From the NCBI GenBank assembly GCA_910575265.1, contig CAJTEA010000011.1, positions 1-64,000 on the forward strand: a stretch of 64,000 nt of DNA, given 5' to 3'. The position numbers were made by a program, and so were the translations under genes. Source of the DNA: Oscillospiraceae bacterium (GTDB taxonomy: Bacteria; Bacillota; Clostridia; Oscillospirales; Oscillospiraceae). The notes under the pieces were generated by a model that was not told the DNA's origin, did no database searches, and worked only from the letters and a program-made list of their open reading frames with translations. Shown one piece after another: positions 19,536 through 29,276 of the stretch; position 1 is the stretch's first letter; every line of letters begins with the position of its first letter.

Positions 19536-22500
19536 TCAGCCCTGGGTGTTGGCGTAGAACGCCTCGATCTCCGCCTGTTCCCGGCTCATGCCCCGGCCCT
19601 CCCGCTGGGCGATGGCCTGGATCATCCGGTAGTACCCCTCGGGCATGATCTTCTTGAAGCAGGGGATGTAGGACTTGAAGGCCGCTAAAATCTCCCGGCC
19701 CTTCTCCGAGCCGGTAGCGGCCGCGTGCTCCGCGATCAGCTGGCGCAGTTCCTGGATATCCTGGCTCTCAGTGAGGCTGTCGATCATCACCTGGTCCTTG
19801 TTCAGCCGCAGATACAGGTCGTGGTCCTCGTCCAGCACATAGGCGATGCCCCCCGACATGCCGGCGGCGAAGTTGCGCCCGGTCTTGCCCAGGATGACCA
19901 CCCGGCCCCCGGTCATGTACTCGCAGCCGTGGTCGCCCACGCCCTCCACCACAGCTACCGCCCCGGAGTTGCGCACGCAGAACCGCTCCCCGGCCATACC
20001 GGCAATAAACGCCTTGCCAGAGGTAGCGCCGTACAGGGCCACGTTGCCCACGATGATGTTCTCACAGGCCTTGAATCTGGCGGCTTTGGGAGGATAGAGG
20101 GCCAGCTTGCCCCCGGACAGGCCCTTGCCGAAGCCGTCGTTGCAGTCCCCCTCCAGCTTGAGGGTAAGCCCCTTGGGGATGAAGGCCCCGAAGGACTGAC
20201 CCCCGCCCCCGTGGCAGGTGACGACGTAGCTGTCGTCAGGCAGGGAGCTTCCACAGACCCGGGTGATCTCCGAGCCAAACAGGGCGCCGAAGGAGCGGTC
20301 GGTGGAGGACACCTGTACATCCAGCGTCCCGGACTTCTTTCCCTTTAGGGACTTGCCCAGCTTCTCCAGCAGGACACTGACATCCAAGGTCTTTTCCAGA
20401 TGGAAGTCGTAAGCCTGGGCCGGGTCGAAGTGGGTGTTTTCCTGGAAATCAGTGAGCAGGAAGCCGAGATCCAGCTTTCTGGCCCGGTCCACGGGCAGCT
20501 CTTTCCGGACGGTGAGCAGGTCTCCCCGGCCGATCAGGTCCTCCACACTCCGGACCCCCAGCTTGGCCATATACTCCCGAAGCTCCTGGGCCACGAAGGT
20601 CATAAAATTGATCACATACTCCGGTTTTCCGGCAAATTTTGCCCGCAGCCTGGGGTTCTGGGTGGCGATACCGGCGGGGCAGGTGTCCAGGTTACACACC
20701 CGCATCATGCAGCAGCCCAGGGTGACCAGGGGTGCGGTAGCGAAGCTGAACCGCTCCGCCCCCAGCATACAGGCGATGGCCACGTCCCGGCCGGTCATCA
20801 GCTTGCTGTCCGCCTCAATGGCGATCTGACCCCGCAGGCCGTTGTCTACCAGGGCCCGGTGGGCCTCGGCAACCCCCAGCTCCCAGGGCAGACCCGCTCC
20901 GTAGATGGAGTTCCGGGGGGCGGAGCCGGTGCCGCCGTCTCCGCCGCAGATATGGACCACCTGCGCCCCCGCCTTGGCCACCCCGGCGGCTATAGTGCCC
21001 ACGCCGTACTCCGAGCACAGCTTCACTCCGATTTTTGCCTGGCGGTTGGCGTTCTTTAGGTCGTAGATGAGCTGAGCCAGGTCCTCGATGGAGTAGATGT
21101 CGTGGTGGGGCGGCGGGGAGATGAGGCCCACGCCGGGGGTGGAGAACCGGGCCTTGGCCACCCAGGGGTAAATCTTCTTTCCGGGGAGCTGGCCGCCCTC
21201 CCCAGGCTTGGCCCCTTGGGCCATCTTAATTTGAATTTCGTCGGCGCTGGTGAGGTAGGCGCTGGTGACCCCGAAGCGTCCGGAGGCCACCTGTTTGATG
21301 GGGGAGTTCTTTTCGGTGCCGAAACGCTCCGGGTCCTCGCCCCCCTCGCCGCAGTTGAATTTTCCGCCGATGCGGTTCATAGCCGCGGCCAGACACTCGT
21401 GGGCCTCCTGGGAGATGGCCCCGTAGCTCATGGCTCCCACGCCGAAGCGGCGCACAATGGACACCACCGGCTCCACCTGGTCAATGGGGATGCCGCCGTC
21501 AGGGGAAAATTTGAAATCCAGCAGTCCCCGGAGGGTGTGGGGCTTGTCGGCAAAGTCCACCATGGCGGAGTACTTCTGAAATGTCTCGTAGCTGCCCTCC
21601 CGGGCGGCCTTTTGCAGCAGCAGAATGGTCTGGGGGGAGTACATGTGGTCCTCTGTCCCCGGTCCGGAGCGCAGCTTGTGCCCGCCCAGGGAGTCCAGGG
21701 TGGCGTCCCGGCCCAGGTCCAGGGGGTCGAAGGCCAGGTCGTGGTTGTACACCACCCCCTGGCCGATCTCTTCCAGGCCGATGCCCCCCACCCGGCTCAC
21801 CGTGTTGGTGAAGTAGCGGTCCACCACGTCGGGGTGGATGCCTACGCACTCGAAGATCTGCGCGGACTGGTAGGACTGGATGGCGGACACCCCCATCTTG
21901 GAGGCGATCTTCACGATGCCGTGGAGGATGGCGCTGTTGTAGTCCTCCACCGCCACGCCGGGGTCCTTGTCCAGCAGGCCGATGGACACCAACTCCTCCA
22001 CGCAGTCCTGGGCCAGGTAGGGGTTGATGGCGGTGGCCCCGTAGCCCAGCAGGGCGGCGAAGTGGTGGACGTCCCGGGGCTCACCGCTCTCCAGGATCAG
22101 GGAGACTGCGGTACGTTTCTTGGTGCGCACTAGGTGCTTTTGCAGGGCGGATACCGCCAGCAGGGAGGGGATGGCCATGTGGTTCTCGTCCACCCCCCGG
22201 TCGGATAGGATCAGGATGTTGGCCCCCTTCCGGTAGGCCCGGTCGGCGGCAATAAAGAGCTGTTCCACTGCGTTTTCCAGGGGGCTTCCTTTGTAGTACA
22301 GCAGGGAGAGCGTCTCTACCTGGAAGTGGGGCCGGTCCATGTAGCGGATTTTCATCAGCTCCACGCTGGTGAGGATAGGGGAAGGCAGCTGGAGCATGGC
22401 GCAGTTAGCCGCCTTCTTCTGGAGCAGATTGCCGCTGGTTCCCACATAGACGGTGGTGTCGGTGACAATCTCCTCCCGAATGGCGTCGATGGGCGGATTG

Positions 22501-24050
22501 GTCACCTGGGCAAAGAGCTGCTTGAAGTAGTTGAACAGGGGCTGGTGGACCTGGTCCAGAGCGGCCAGGGGAATGTCGACGCCCATGGCCACCGCCGGCT
22601 CCGTCCCGGTGCGGGCCATAGGGAGGATGGAGCCCTTTACCTCCTCATAGGTATAGCCGAAGGCCTTGTACAGCCGGTCCCGCAGCTCCTGGGGATACTT
22701 TTCCACCCGCTTGTTGGGTACGGACAGGTCTTTGAGATAGACCAGGTTGGCGTCCAGCCACTCGCCGTAGGGCTGCTGGGCGGCGTAGTAATCCTTGATG
22801 TCTTTATCCTCCACCAGCTTTCCGGCGGCGGTGTCCACCAGCAGCATCCGCCCCGGCTGGAGGCGGGACTTCTTCACAATATGGGCGGGGTCGGTGTCCA
22901 GCACGCCCACCTCGGAGGCCAGCACCAGATAACCGTCGTCGGTGACGTACCACCGGCAGGGCCGCAGGCCGTTTCGGTCCAGCACCGCCCCCACCCGGTC
23001 ACCGTCGGAAAAGACAATGGCGGCGGGGCCGTCCCAGGGCTCCATCATGGTGGCGTAGTAGTGGTAAAAATCCCGCTTCTTCCGCCCGATCCGCCGGTCG
23101 TTGGCCCAGGGCTCCGGGATGCACATCATCACCGCCTGGGGCAGGTCGATGCCGTTCATAAGCAGGAACTCCAGGGTGTTGTCCAGCATGGCGGAGTCAG
23201 AGCCGTTGGGGTCCACCACCGGGAGCAGCTTATCCATGTCCGCCGGGGAGATGACGGCGGACTCCATCGTCTCCTCCCGGGCCAGCATCCGGTCCACGTT
23301 GCCCCGGATGGTATTGATCTCCCCGTTGTGGAGGATATACCGGTTGGGGTGGGCCCGCTCCCAGTTGGGGGTGGTGTTGGTGGAGAACCGGGAGTGGACC
23401 AGGGCCAGGGCGGACTGGCAGTTCGGGTCGGTCAAGTCGGCGTAGAACTGCCGCAGCTGGCCCACCAGAAACATGCCCTTGTAGACGATGGTCCGGCTGG
23501 AGAAGGAGGCCACATAGGTGTCCGGGTTGGACCGTTCAAAGACCCGCCGGGCCAGGTACAGCTTCCGGTCGAAATCCAGCCCCCTTTCGCAGTCCGCCGG
23601 CCGCTTGACAAAGCACTGGCAGATGTGGGGCATGCAGTCCCGGGCCTTCTGGCCCAGAATGTCCGGACTGGTGGGTACATCCCGCCAGCCCAGGAACTCC
23701 ATGCCCTCCTTGGACACGATGATCTCCAGCATCTTCTTGGCCTGGGCACGCTTCAGCCGGTCGGCGGACATAAAAAACATGCCCACGCCGTAGTCCCGCT
23801 CACCGCCCAGTTCAATACCTTCAGCGGCGGCGGCCTTTACCATCAGCTTGTGGGGGACCTGGAGCATCAGGCCCACACCGTCCCCCGTCTCGCCGGAGGC
23901 GTCCTTGCCCGCCCGGTGCTCCAGCTTTTCCACAATTTTCAGCGCGTTGTCCACCGTTTCATGGGCCTTTACGCCCTGGATGTTGACCACGGCCCCGATA
24001 CCGCAGGCATCGTGTTCCAGGCCATAAATTCGATTGTTTTGCTGCCCCAT
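19536..24050 (-). CDS. gltB: Glutamate synthase large subunit
   Basis: GltB converts glutamine and 2-oxoglutarate into two glutamates. The 1504-residue length is normal. A short propeptide precedes the catalytic N-terminal cysteine (EHDACGIGAV) of the class II glutaminase domain (about residues 16-430). The synthase domain carries the FMN and Fe-S region (CGGDGGTGSAPRN near 1060, MMRVCNLDTCPAGIATQ near 1150). The C-terminal GXGXG beta-helix (GGGGQSFGAF, GDGCNDGFGKG-like, GNVALYGATSGKAFIAG) is complete. The long open frames on the opposite strand are shadows of its GC-rich codon usage. Confidence 0.96.
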   Translation of the reverse strand: MGQQNNRIYGLEHDACGIGAVVNIQGVKAHETVDNALKIVEKLEHRAGKDASGETGDGVGLMLQVPHKLMVKAAAAEGIELGGERDYGVGMFFMSADRLKRAQAKKMLEIIVSKEGMEFLGWRDVPTSPDILGQKARDCMPHICQCFVKRPADCERGLDFDRKLYLARRVFERSNPDTYVASFSSRTIVYKGMFLVGQLRQFYADLTDPNCQSALALVHSRFSTNTTPNWERAHPNRYILHNGEINTIRGNVDRMLAREETMESAVISPADMDKLLPVVDPNGSDSAMLDNTLEFLLMNGIDLPQAVMMCIPEPWANDRRIGRKKRDFYHYYATMMEPWDGPAAIVFSDGDRVGAVLDRNGLRPCRWYVTDDGYLVLASEVGVLDTDPAHIVKKSRLQPGRMLLVDTAAGKLVEDKDIKDYYAAQQPYGEWLDANLVYLKDLSVPNKRVEKYPQELRDRLYKAFGYTYEEVKGSILPMARTGTEPAVAMGVDIPLAALDQVHQPLFNYFKQLFAQVTNPPIDAIREEIVTDTTVYVGTSGNLLQKKAANCAMLQLPSPILTSVELMKIRYMDRPHFQVETLSLLYYKGSPLENAVEQLFIAADRAYRKGANILILSDRGVDENHMAIPSLLAVSALQKHLVRTKKRTAVSLILESGEPRDVHHFAALLGYGATAINPYLAQDCVEELVSIGLLDKDPGVAVEDYNSAILHGIVKIASKMGVSAIQSYQSAQIFECVGIHPDVVDRYFTNTVSRVGGIGLEEIGQGVVYNHDLAFDPLDLGRDATLDSLGGHKLRSGPGTEDHMYSPQTILLLQKAAREGSYETFQKYSAMVDFADKPHTLRGLLDFKFSPDGGIPIDQVEPVVSIVRRFGVGAMSYGAISQEAHECLAAAMNRIGGKFNCGEGGEDPERFGTEKNSPIKQVASGRFGVTSAYLTSADEIQIKMAQGAKPGEGGQLPGKKIYPWVAKARFSTPGVGLISPPPHHDIYSIEDLAQLIYDLKNANRQAKIGVKLCSEYGVGTIAAGVAKAGAQVVHICGGDGGTGSAPRNSIYGAGLPWELGVAEAHRALVDNGLRGQIAIEADSKLMTGRDVAIACMLGAERFSFATAPLVTLGCCMMRVCNLDTCPAGIATQNPRLRAKFAGKPEYVINFMTFVAQELREYMAKLGVRSVEDLIGRGDLLTVRKELPVDRARKLDLGFLLTDFQENTHFDPAQAYDFHLEKTLDVSVLLEKLGKSLKGKKSGTLDVQVSSTDRSFGALFGSEITRVCGSSLPDDSYVVTCHGGGGQSFGAFIPKGLTLKLEGDCNDGFGKGLSGGKLALYPPKAARFKACENIIVGNVALYGATSGKAFIAGMAGERFCVRNSGAVAVVEGVGDHGCEYMTGGRVVILGKTGRNFAAGMSGGIAYVLDEDHDLYLRLNKDQVMIDSLTESQDIQELRQLIAEHAAATGSEKGREILAAFKSYIPCFKKIMPEGYYRMIQAIAQREGRGMSREQAEIEAFYANTQG

Positions 24051-24078
24051 GCAGTCTCCTCCTTTTGTTTTAAAACCG

Positions 24079-24113
24079 GGATAGTCTCCCCGCTTTAAAC
24101 GGGGAGACTATCC
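24079..24113. terminator. Terminator between amt and gltB
   Basis: A perfect 14-bp stem (GGATAGTCTCCCCG and CGGGGAGACTATCC, loop CTTTAAA) lies between the amt stop and gltB; on the minus strand it is followed by CGGTTTTAAAAC. It should end the amt transcript and leave gltBD with its own start. Confidence 0.85.
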
Positions 24114-24123
24114 GCATATGAAC

Positions 24124-25794
24124 TTATCCTGCCTCGTCCTGGAGGGCATCGTAATCGGTTTCACCGGTGCGAACCTTTACCACGTTCTCCACGTTGTAAA
24201 CGAAAATCTTGCCGTCCCCTTCGCCGCCGGTGCACAGGGCCTTCTGGGCCGCGGCCACCACCAGCCCGGGGCTGATTTTGGACACCACGATGTCCACCTG
24301 CACCTTGGGGAAGAAGTTCATGCTCATCTCCACGCCACGGTACTGGCCTGTCTTGCCCAGCTGCTCCCCGCAGCCCATCACGTTGGACACCGTCATACCG
24401 GTGACCCCCAGAGCGGCCATGGTGTCCCGCAGGACGGGAAACCGCTCTTCTTTGCAGATGATGGACACCCGGGTCAGCCGGTCGGTGCCGGTGTGGGTGG
24501 CCAGGTGGGGCGTCAGGGGCAGAGGCTCCAGGGCGGAGATGTCCACCGACTTGGAGGTGTTCTCCCCTCCGATGGTGCCGGGGTAGGAGGGCAGGAAATC
24601 AGCGTAGGCGGAGGTGAGGCCGTGCTCGGTAATGTCCAGGCCCATGATCTCCTCCTCCGCGGAGGCCCGCAGACCCACAGTAGCCTTAATCGCCTTGAAT
24701 ACGATTGTCATAACTACGGCGGTGTAGGCCGCGATGGTCACAAAGCCCAGCAGCTGGACGCCCAGGTGAGCGAAGCCGCCTCCGTAGAGCAGGCCGCTCT
24801 CCGTGTTGAACAGTCCGTCTGCAATGGTGCCCCAGATGCCGTTGGCACAGTGGACCCCTACCGCGCCAACAGGGTCGTCGATGTGGAGCTTGAAGTCCAG
24901 AAACTCCACCACCACGTCCACCAGAATGCCGGCCACTGCGCCGATGATGAAGGCGCCCAGGGCGTCCACCGTGGCGCAGGGGGCGGTGACGGCTACCAGG
25001 CCGGCCAGGGAGGCGTTGAGACACATGGACACGTCAGGCTTACCGCTCTTGACCCAGGTAAAGACCATGCAGCTCACCGTGGCTGCGGCGGGGGCGATGG
25101 TGGTGTTGCCCAGAATCCAGGCCATCTGAGCGGGATCGGCGGCGGCGGCGCCGTTGAAGCCGTACCAACAGAACCAGAGGATGAAGCAGCCCAGAGCGCC
25201 CATGGTCAGGGAGTGGCCGGGGATGGCGTGGACCTGGACGGAGCCGTCGGCCCGCTTGGTATACTTGCCGATGCGGGGGCCCAGCACGATCGCCCCGATG
25301 AGGGCGGCGATGCCGCCCACCATGTGAATCACTGCGGAGCCGGCGAAGTCCACAAAGCCCAGTTTAGATAACCAGCCCTGGCCGTTCCACACCCAGCCCG
25401 CTTCAATGGGGTAGACCACCGCGCTGATCACGGCGGAGTAGATGCAGTAGGACAGGAACTTGGTCCGCTCCGCCATGGCGCCGGAAACGATGGTGGCGGC
25501 AGTGGCGCAGAACACCAGCTGGAAGAAGAAGTTGGCCCAGTTGAAGCTGTAAAAGCCGGTAAACAGCTGGTACTCCGGCATGCCGATCAGGCCGAAAAAG
25601 TAGTGCTCACTGTTCATGATCCCGTAGCCCAGGAGCATAAAGACCACGGTGCCGATACAGAAGTCCATCAGGTTTTTCATGATGATGTTGCCCGCGTTCT
25701 TGGCCCGGGTGAAGCCGGTTTCCACCATGGCGAAGCCGCACTGCATAAAAAATACAAGCACAGCCCCTACCAGATACCATACGGACATGTCCAT
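24124..25794 (-). CDS. amt: Ammonium channel fused to a C-terminal P-II domain
   Basis: Residues 1-420 form an Amt/Rh channel with a dozen hydrophobic segments (MDMSVWYLVGAVLVFFMQCG at the start, then the His-containing pore region GHSLTMGALGCFILWFCWYGFNGA). Residues about 445-556 are a P-II (GlnB/GlnK) domain (RVSIICKEERFPVLRDTM, MGCGEQLGKTGQYRGVEMSMNFFPK). P-II proteins normally block Amt channels, so here the gate is covalently attached. The usual uridylylated Tyr of the T-loop (GAEY) is replaced by Met (GVEM). I chose ATG at 25794 because AAAGGGGAA precedes it. It heads the nitrogen cluster and has a terminator-like leader hairpin. Confidence 0.93.
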   Translation of the reverse strand: MDMSVWYLVGAVLVFFMQCGFAMVETGFTRAKNAGNIIMKNLMDFCIGTVVFMLLGYGIMNSEHYFFGLIGMPEYQLFTGFYSFNWANFFFQLVFCATAATIVSGAMAERTKFLSYCIYSAVISAVVYPIEAGWVWNGQGWLSKLGFVDFAGSAVIHMVGGIAALIGAIVLGPRIGKYTKRADGSVQVHAIPGHSLTMGALGCFILWFCWYGFNGAAAADPAQMAWILGNTTIAPAAATVSCMVFTWVKSGKPDVSMCLNASLAGLVAVTAPCATVDALGAFIIGAVAGILVDVVVEFLDFKLHIDDPVGAVGVHCANGIWGTIADGLFNTESGLLYGGGFAHLGVQLLGFVTIAAYTAVVMTIVFKAIKATVGLRASAEEEIMGLDITEHGLTSAYADFLPSYPGTIGGENTSKSVDISALEPLPLTPHLATHTGTDRLTRVSIICKEERFPVLRDTMAALGVTGMTVSNVMGCGEQLGKTGQYRGVEMSMNFFPKVQVDIVVSKISPGLVVAAAQKALCTGGEGDGKIFVYNVENVVKVRTGETDYDALQDEAG

Positions 25795-25829
25795 AACAAA
25801 TTCCCCTTTCTCAAAACACAAAAAATAAG

Positions 25830-25882
25830 GCAAGGGCAGAGACGTCCGCGAAAAATCCGCTTCCAGACATCTTTGCCCTTGC
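25830..25882 (-). promoter_or_regulatory. Leader terminator/attenuator of amt
   Basis: Thirty-six bases before the amt start, a 17-bp near-perfect stem (arm GCAAGGGCAAAGATGTC, one mismatch and one G-U) is followed on the minus strand by CTTATTTTTTG. An intrinsic terminator inside a leader points to transcription attenuation, for example through an ANTAR antiterminator or an RNA ligand; no ANTAR gene lies in the window. Confidence 0.65.
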
Positions 25883-26046
25883 GACAGGAAAATCATAGCA
25901 TATTCAAATTGCGCCGTCAACCATCAAAATAGATAAGAATAAAGTGATATTTATGAATTACTTCTACTTGCAACTTGCAAAATATAGACAGCGGAACAAC
26001 AGATTCTGATTACTTCCGCAGACAGGGCAACGCACCCATTCTGTGA

Positions 26047-26943
26047 TTATCCCAATTTTGACAGACATTCAATAAACTCCTTTGGCTTCTCCATGTGTAT
26101 GCCATGACCGCAATCAAAACGAACAATTTGTAAATCAGCAACAAGCTCCGAAACTCTTTTCAAGTCATCTTCACTGATATTTGTCTGTGCTTTCATAAAT
26201 ATTGTTTTGCACTTAATATTTTTCAATATGTCTTCATGCGGTATTCCGTTATGAAAGCTGTCATTATAAAATGTCTCTCCGAACATTGGGTCATACTTGT
26301 TCATGCCTTGGAAGGCGCTAAGCGCGGCTTTCGGCCAGAACAGTACCTTCAGATTTCTGTCTGGATGCTTATTTCTGTACTTTGATGCCATAGCTATCAT
26401 TTTTTCTTTTATTTTTTCTTTTGATCTTTCTGGGAAAAGATTCCATGCGCACTGATTGCTGAAATAGTACAGCACAAAATCTTTGCTTTCAGATTGATTT
26501 ATAAAATTATGGCAAATCGTAGATAAATCAATATAATTAAAGCTGCCTTTCCGTCTTTCTCCCTGTGAGGAAAAGAACGGCGTGTCTTCTAAAATCAGAT
26601 ACTTGCAAAGCTCTGTTTTGGATGCAATGTAAGCAGCAATCAGTCCTCCAGAAGAATGCCCCAAAAGATAAACTTTCTCTTTCACTACATCTTCTATAAA
26701 ACAGATAATCGCTTTACCGATGTCCTCCACATTATATTGCGTTGCATTATGCAGGCTTTCTCCATGTCCATAGCAATCTACTGAGTAAATATGATACTGT
26801 TTTGATAAATGTCCCCACACATTTTCAAAACTTACAGCATCCACCCCTTGGGCATGAATAAGGACTAATGGCTGTAAGTTGTTTCTAATTTCAAAGTAAT
26901 TGAGTTTTATTCCCTGCTTTTTATAAATGTGTTTCGATATCAT
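26047..26943 (-). CDS. Alpha/beta-hydrolase, AT-rich
   Basis: The protein has the canonical alpha/beta-hydrolase layout: an oxyanion region LVLIHAQGVDAVSF, the strand SVDCYGHGES, the nucleophile elbow GHSSGG (Ser near residue 98 of the chosen start), and a late catalytic histidine in DCGHGIHMEKPKEF. The substrate is unknown; it resembles small esterases or C-C hydrolases. ATG at 26943 (MISKHIYKK) has a weak AGAAG site; an upstream ATG at 27000 would add 19 unusual residues. The coding sequence is far more AT-rich than the surrounding genes, which suggests acquisition by transfer. Confidence 0.8.
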   Translation of the reverse strand: MISKHIYKKQGIKLNYFEIRNNLQPLVLIHAQGVDAVSFENVWGHLSKQYHIYSVDCYGHGESLHNATQYNVEDIGKAIICFIEDVVKEKVYLLGHSSGGLIAAYIASKTELCKYLILEDTPFFSSQGERRKGSFNYIDLSTICHNFINQSESKDFVLYYFSNQCAWNLFPERSKEKIKEKMIAMASKYRNKHPDRNLKVLFWPKAALSAFQGMNKYDPMFGETFYNDSFHNGIPHEDILKNIKCKTIFMKAQTNISEDDLKRVSELVADLQIVRFDCGHGIHMEKPKEFIECLSKLG

Positions 26944-27038
26944 ATTGAGTTTTCTTCTATATATCGGGTTTGAAAAAGGATTTAGATTTATGTAGGGCAT
27001 AGGTAACCAGCAGATGGGCCGCCTCCCACCCTATCAGT

Positions 27039-27899
27039 CTACCGGTAGTTTTCATTCAGGAACATGGCTTTCACAGCCACCACCTCGTCATGCTCCTCCT
27101 GGCTCACCTCCACGCTGGAGTTCAGGGCCTTCAAATCCGCCTTGACCACCTCCAGGGCCTGTATGGGCGTGACAGCCCGGCCTGCCTCAATAGTCCGCTC
27201 CATCCGGCGCAGGACAACCGGGTGTGCGTATCGGGCGGGAAGGGGAAACTCCTCAAAGCCGCTTAAAAACCGTTCCATCTCCTTCTGTGCCCGGACGGCT
27301 CGGTCTAAGATAGGCTGTTCCTTCGACTTGACGGCCCCGCCCCGCCGCTGGGCCGCCTTCAGCAGCAGCTGCCGCTTTGCCCGGGCGGACTTGCTCAGCT
27401 CCAGGTACAGGTCGGGTCGCTTCTCCAGCACGGTCTCCGCCTCTTTGAGTGTTTTCAGCGTGTCCATGGCCTCCCGGGTCAGTTCCGGCTTGAGGGGCTG
27501 CTCCCGCTCTTTCTCCTCTATACGGGCCTCCCCGGCGGCGCTCACCTGTTTGATCTCCGGATGGGTCTGCTTCAGATAGGCCAGGAGCTGGTCCACCTGC
27601 TCCTCGTGCTTGTAGGTACACTGCTTCTCCCTGCCGCCGTCATACTCCGCCACCAGGTAGGGGATGGAGGCGAAGATCCCCTTGTGGGAAAAGCCCCCCT
27701 TGCTCATGACGATGCGCTTGAAAACCCGGGTAATCTCAGAGTATGGGAGATAGTACCGGCAATTCAGGTAGAAGCTGCTGAGATACAGGGCCCTCTCCCC
27801 CACCCCGCAGGGACCGAAACGTTTGCAGGACTTCCGGTCGGCGGCCAAAATGTCCCGTTCCAGGGCCTCCCGGCCCAGCTGTACTGGTTTGAATATCAT
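27039..27899 (-). CDS. Unrecognised protein with PH-like N-terminus and coiled-coil tail
   Basis: I do not recognise a named family. The first ~115 residues (ALYLSSFYLNCRYYLPYSEI, VMSKGGFSHKGIFASIPYLVA, QVDQLLAYLKQTHPEI) look like a bacterial PH-type beta-sandwich followed by a helix. The remainder (about 120-286) is charged, rich in Glu, Lys and Arg, and likely helical or coiled-coil. No signal peptide or membrane segment is seen. GC content and codon use match the host. It stands alone between an AT-rich hydrolase and a small membrane protein. Confidence 0.6.
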   Translation of the reverse strand: MIFKPVQLGREALERDILAADRKSCKRFGPCGVGERALYLSSFYLNCRYYLPYSEITRVFKRIVMSKGGFSHKGIFASIPYLVAEYDGGREKQCTYKHEEQVDQLLAYLKQTHPEIKQVSAAGEARIEEKEREQPLKPELTREAMDTLKTLKEAETVLEKRPDLYLELSKSARAKRQLLLKAAQRRGGAVKSKEQPILDRAVRAQKEMERFLSGFEEFPLPARYAHPVVLRRMERTIEAGRAVTPIQALEVVKADLKALNSSVEVSQEEHDEVVAVKAMFLNENYR

Positions 27900-27956
27900 G
27901 GCTGATCTCCTGGTTCCTTTTTGATAGATGACTGTCCAAAAAATCGGAAGTTATTT

Positions 27957-28196
27957 TTAAGAATCACTATTCTTGGCGTTTTTGATTTCCTCTTTGAGCG
28001 ATTTGATTTCATCCAAAATCAAATCGGCGCATCCGACAATAAGGCCTGCCAACAAGACTATACCTCCATAGATAGGGTACAAGTATGTTTCAGATACCCC
28101 ACCACCAACCAAGTTTGAAAGCAGTGACCAAATACCTCCACCAGGGAATACAACCAGCATAAACATTACCGCCATTGCGATGAGTGCTTTTTTCAT
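27957..28196 (-). CDS. Small two-helix membrane protein, unknown
   Basis: This is a 79-residue protein with two hydrophobic segments (about residues 5-25, ALIAMAVMFMLVVFPGGGIW, and 37-55, PIYGGIVLLAGLIVG) and a charged C-terminus (LDEIKSLKEEIKNAKNSDS) that may be cytoplasmic. ATG at 28196 is preferred because GAGGTGG lies six bases upstream. It follows the next membrane gene after 26 bases on the same strand, so the two probably form an operon. No family is recognised. Confidence 0.6.
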   Translation of the reverse strand: MKKALIAMAVMFMLVVFPGGGIWSLLSNLVGGGVSETYLYPIYGGIVLLAGLIVGCADLILDEIKSLKEEIKNAKNSDS

Positions 28197-28222
28197 ATTA
28201 GCCACCTCTATAAATAGACGAT

Positions 28223-29194
28223 TTAATAACTCCGTTCAAGCGAAATGAATATCAACGCAGTCATGCAAGCCGCTGCCAGAATAATCAGCAAATCTATTGG
28301 TGCAAAAATAATCCCGGGCAAACCGCTGAATATGAATCCCACACTAAAGCGGTACAAATGTCCGTTAAGGAGGATCATTTCACCGATATACATAAGGAAT
28401 GTCATAATAGAAGCAGCAATTGACGGAATCCATATCGAAAAGAACTTTCGTTTTTCTAAAGGAAATGAACCAACAAACACTCCACAAGTTACACCAAAAA
28501 GGATAAAGAACGCCGCCATTAAGGTGGCCGACAAGAGGGATACTTGAACACTACCGTCTCTCCAAAATGCCGTAAAACACGCGAGGACACAGAGACCAAG
28601 GAACGCGAAGGAACAAACCGATTGCAAAATCAGAGATTTAAGGCGCTTTTTTTCACCATTCTTTACCATTTGCCCAAAGCCATACAGACAGTTCAAAATG
28701 GTAATAATCAATAGAACCGAAATCATATAAAAGTGTAATTTGAACGCAGGATTATAATCTCCCATCAAAATGTCGACAGCTGTTTGAGTTTTGTATGTGG
28801 TTGCGGTTTCACCCCACCCTTCCGGAGGAATATAACACATATACATCTGCCAATCTTCAAGCTTTGTAACGGTTTCGGTTTTCGAAATGACAACTTTCCG
28901 TTCAAACAAAAATTCGGCGGCGAAGAAAATTCCTGTTGCTATGGAAGCGCCACCTAAAAGCGCAAATCTTTTAAACAGGTTGATACACAAAGGCATTAAA
29001 ATAACGCTGACAATAATCGCTATGCAAATCGGGGTATACGGAATGATATACTTGGGATAGTTTTCCTTTGTCACGGTTCCATCAGCAATCATGCTGGTAA
29101 TAACCCGAACTCCCATTGACAAAGGATAATATGAGACAATCAAAACACTGATACAAGAAAGCAGGTAATATCTGCTAAATGGTTTATCTTTCAT
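28223..29194 (-). CDS. Polytopic membrane protein, unknown
   Basis: The 323-residue product has about eight hydrophobic segments (for example LLSCISVLIVSYYPLSMGV at the N-terminus and LLIILAAACMTALIFISL near the C-terminus) with a soluble loop around residues 100-150. I recognise no family. ATG at 29194 (MKDKPFSRYY) is supported by GAGGGGA eight bases upstream; the frame is open further upstream only by chance. GC content is clearly lower than in the flanking genes, as in the small downstream membrane gene. The pair is plausibly an acquired accessory unit. Confidence 0.6.
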   Translation of the reverse strand: MKDKPFSRYYLLSCISVLIVSYYPLSMGVRVITSMIADGTVTKENYPKYIIPYTPICIAIIVSVILMPLCINLFKRFALLGGASIATGIFFAAEFLFERKVVISKTETVTKLEDWQMYMCYIPPEGWGETATTYKTQTAVDILMGDYNPAFKLHFYMISVLLIITILNCLYGFGQMVKNGEKKRLKSLILQSVCSFAFLGLCVLACFTAFWRDGSVQVSLLSATLMAAFFILFGVTCGVFVGSFPLEKRKFFSIWIPSIAASIMTFLMYIGEMILLNGHLYRFSVGFIFSGLPGIIFAPIDLLIILAAACMTALIFISLERSY

Positions 29195-29276
29195 ATTTTG
29201 TCCCCTCAAGCTTTGATTTATCGCACCGATTGTATCACAGCCATTTCCCAGCGTCAAGAAAAGCGGGGCATACAGA

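Noticed and set aside
22326-24098. A 590-codon open frame on the plus strand opposite gltB
   Set aside because: It is antisense to a clearly conserved enzyme, is rich in His, Gly, Val and Gln as expected from GC-rich mirror codons, and has no family features. Similar long mirror frames lie opposite cstA (29451-30875), nuoF (4206-5480), the TRAP permease (6714-7886) and the CitMHS gene (61865-63262).
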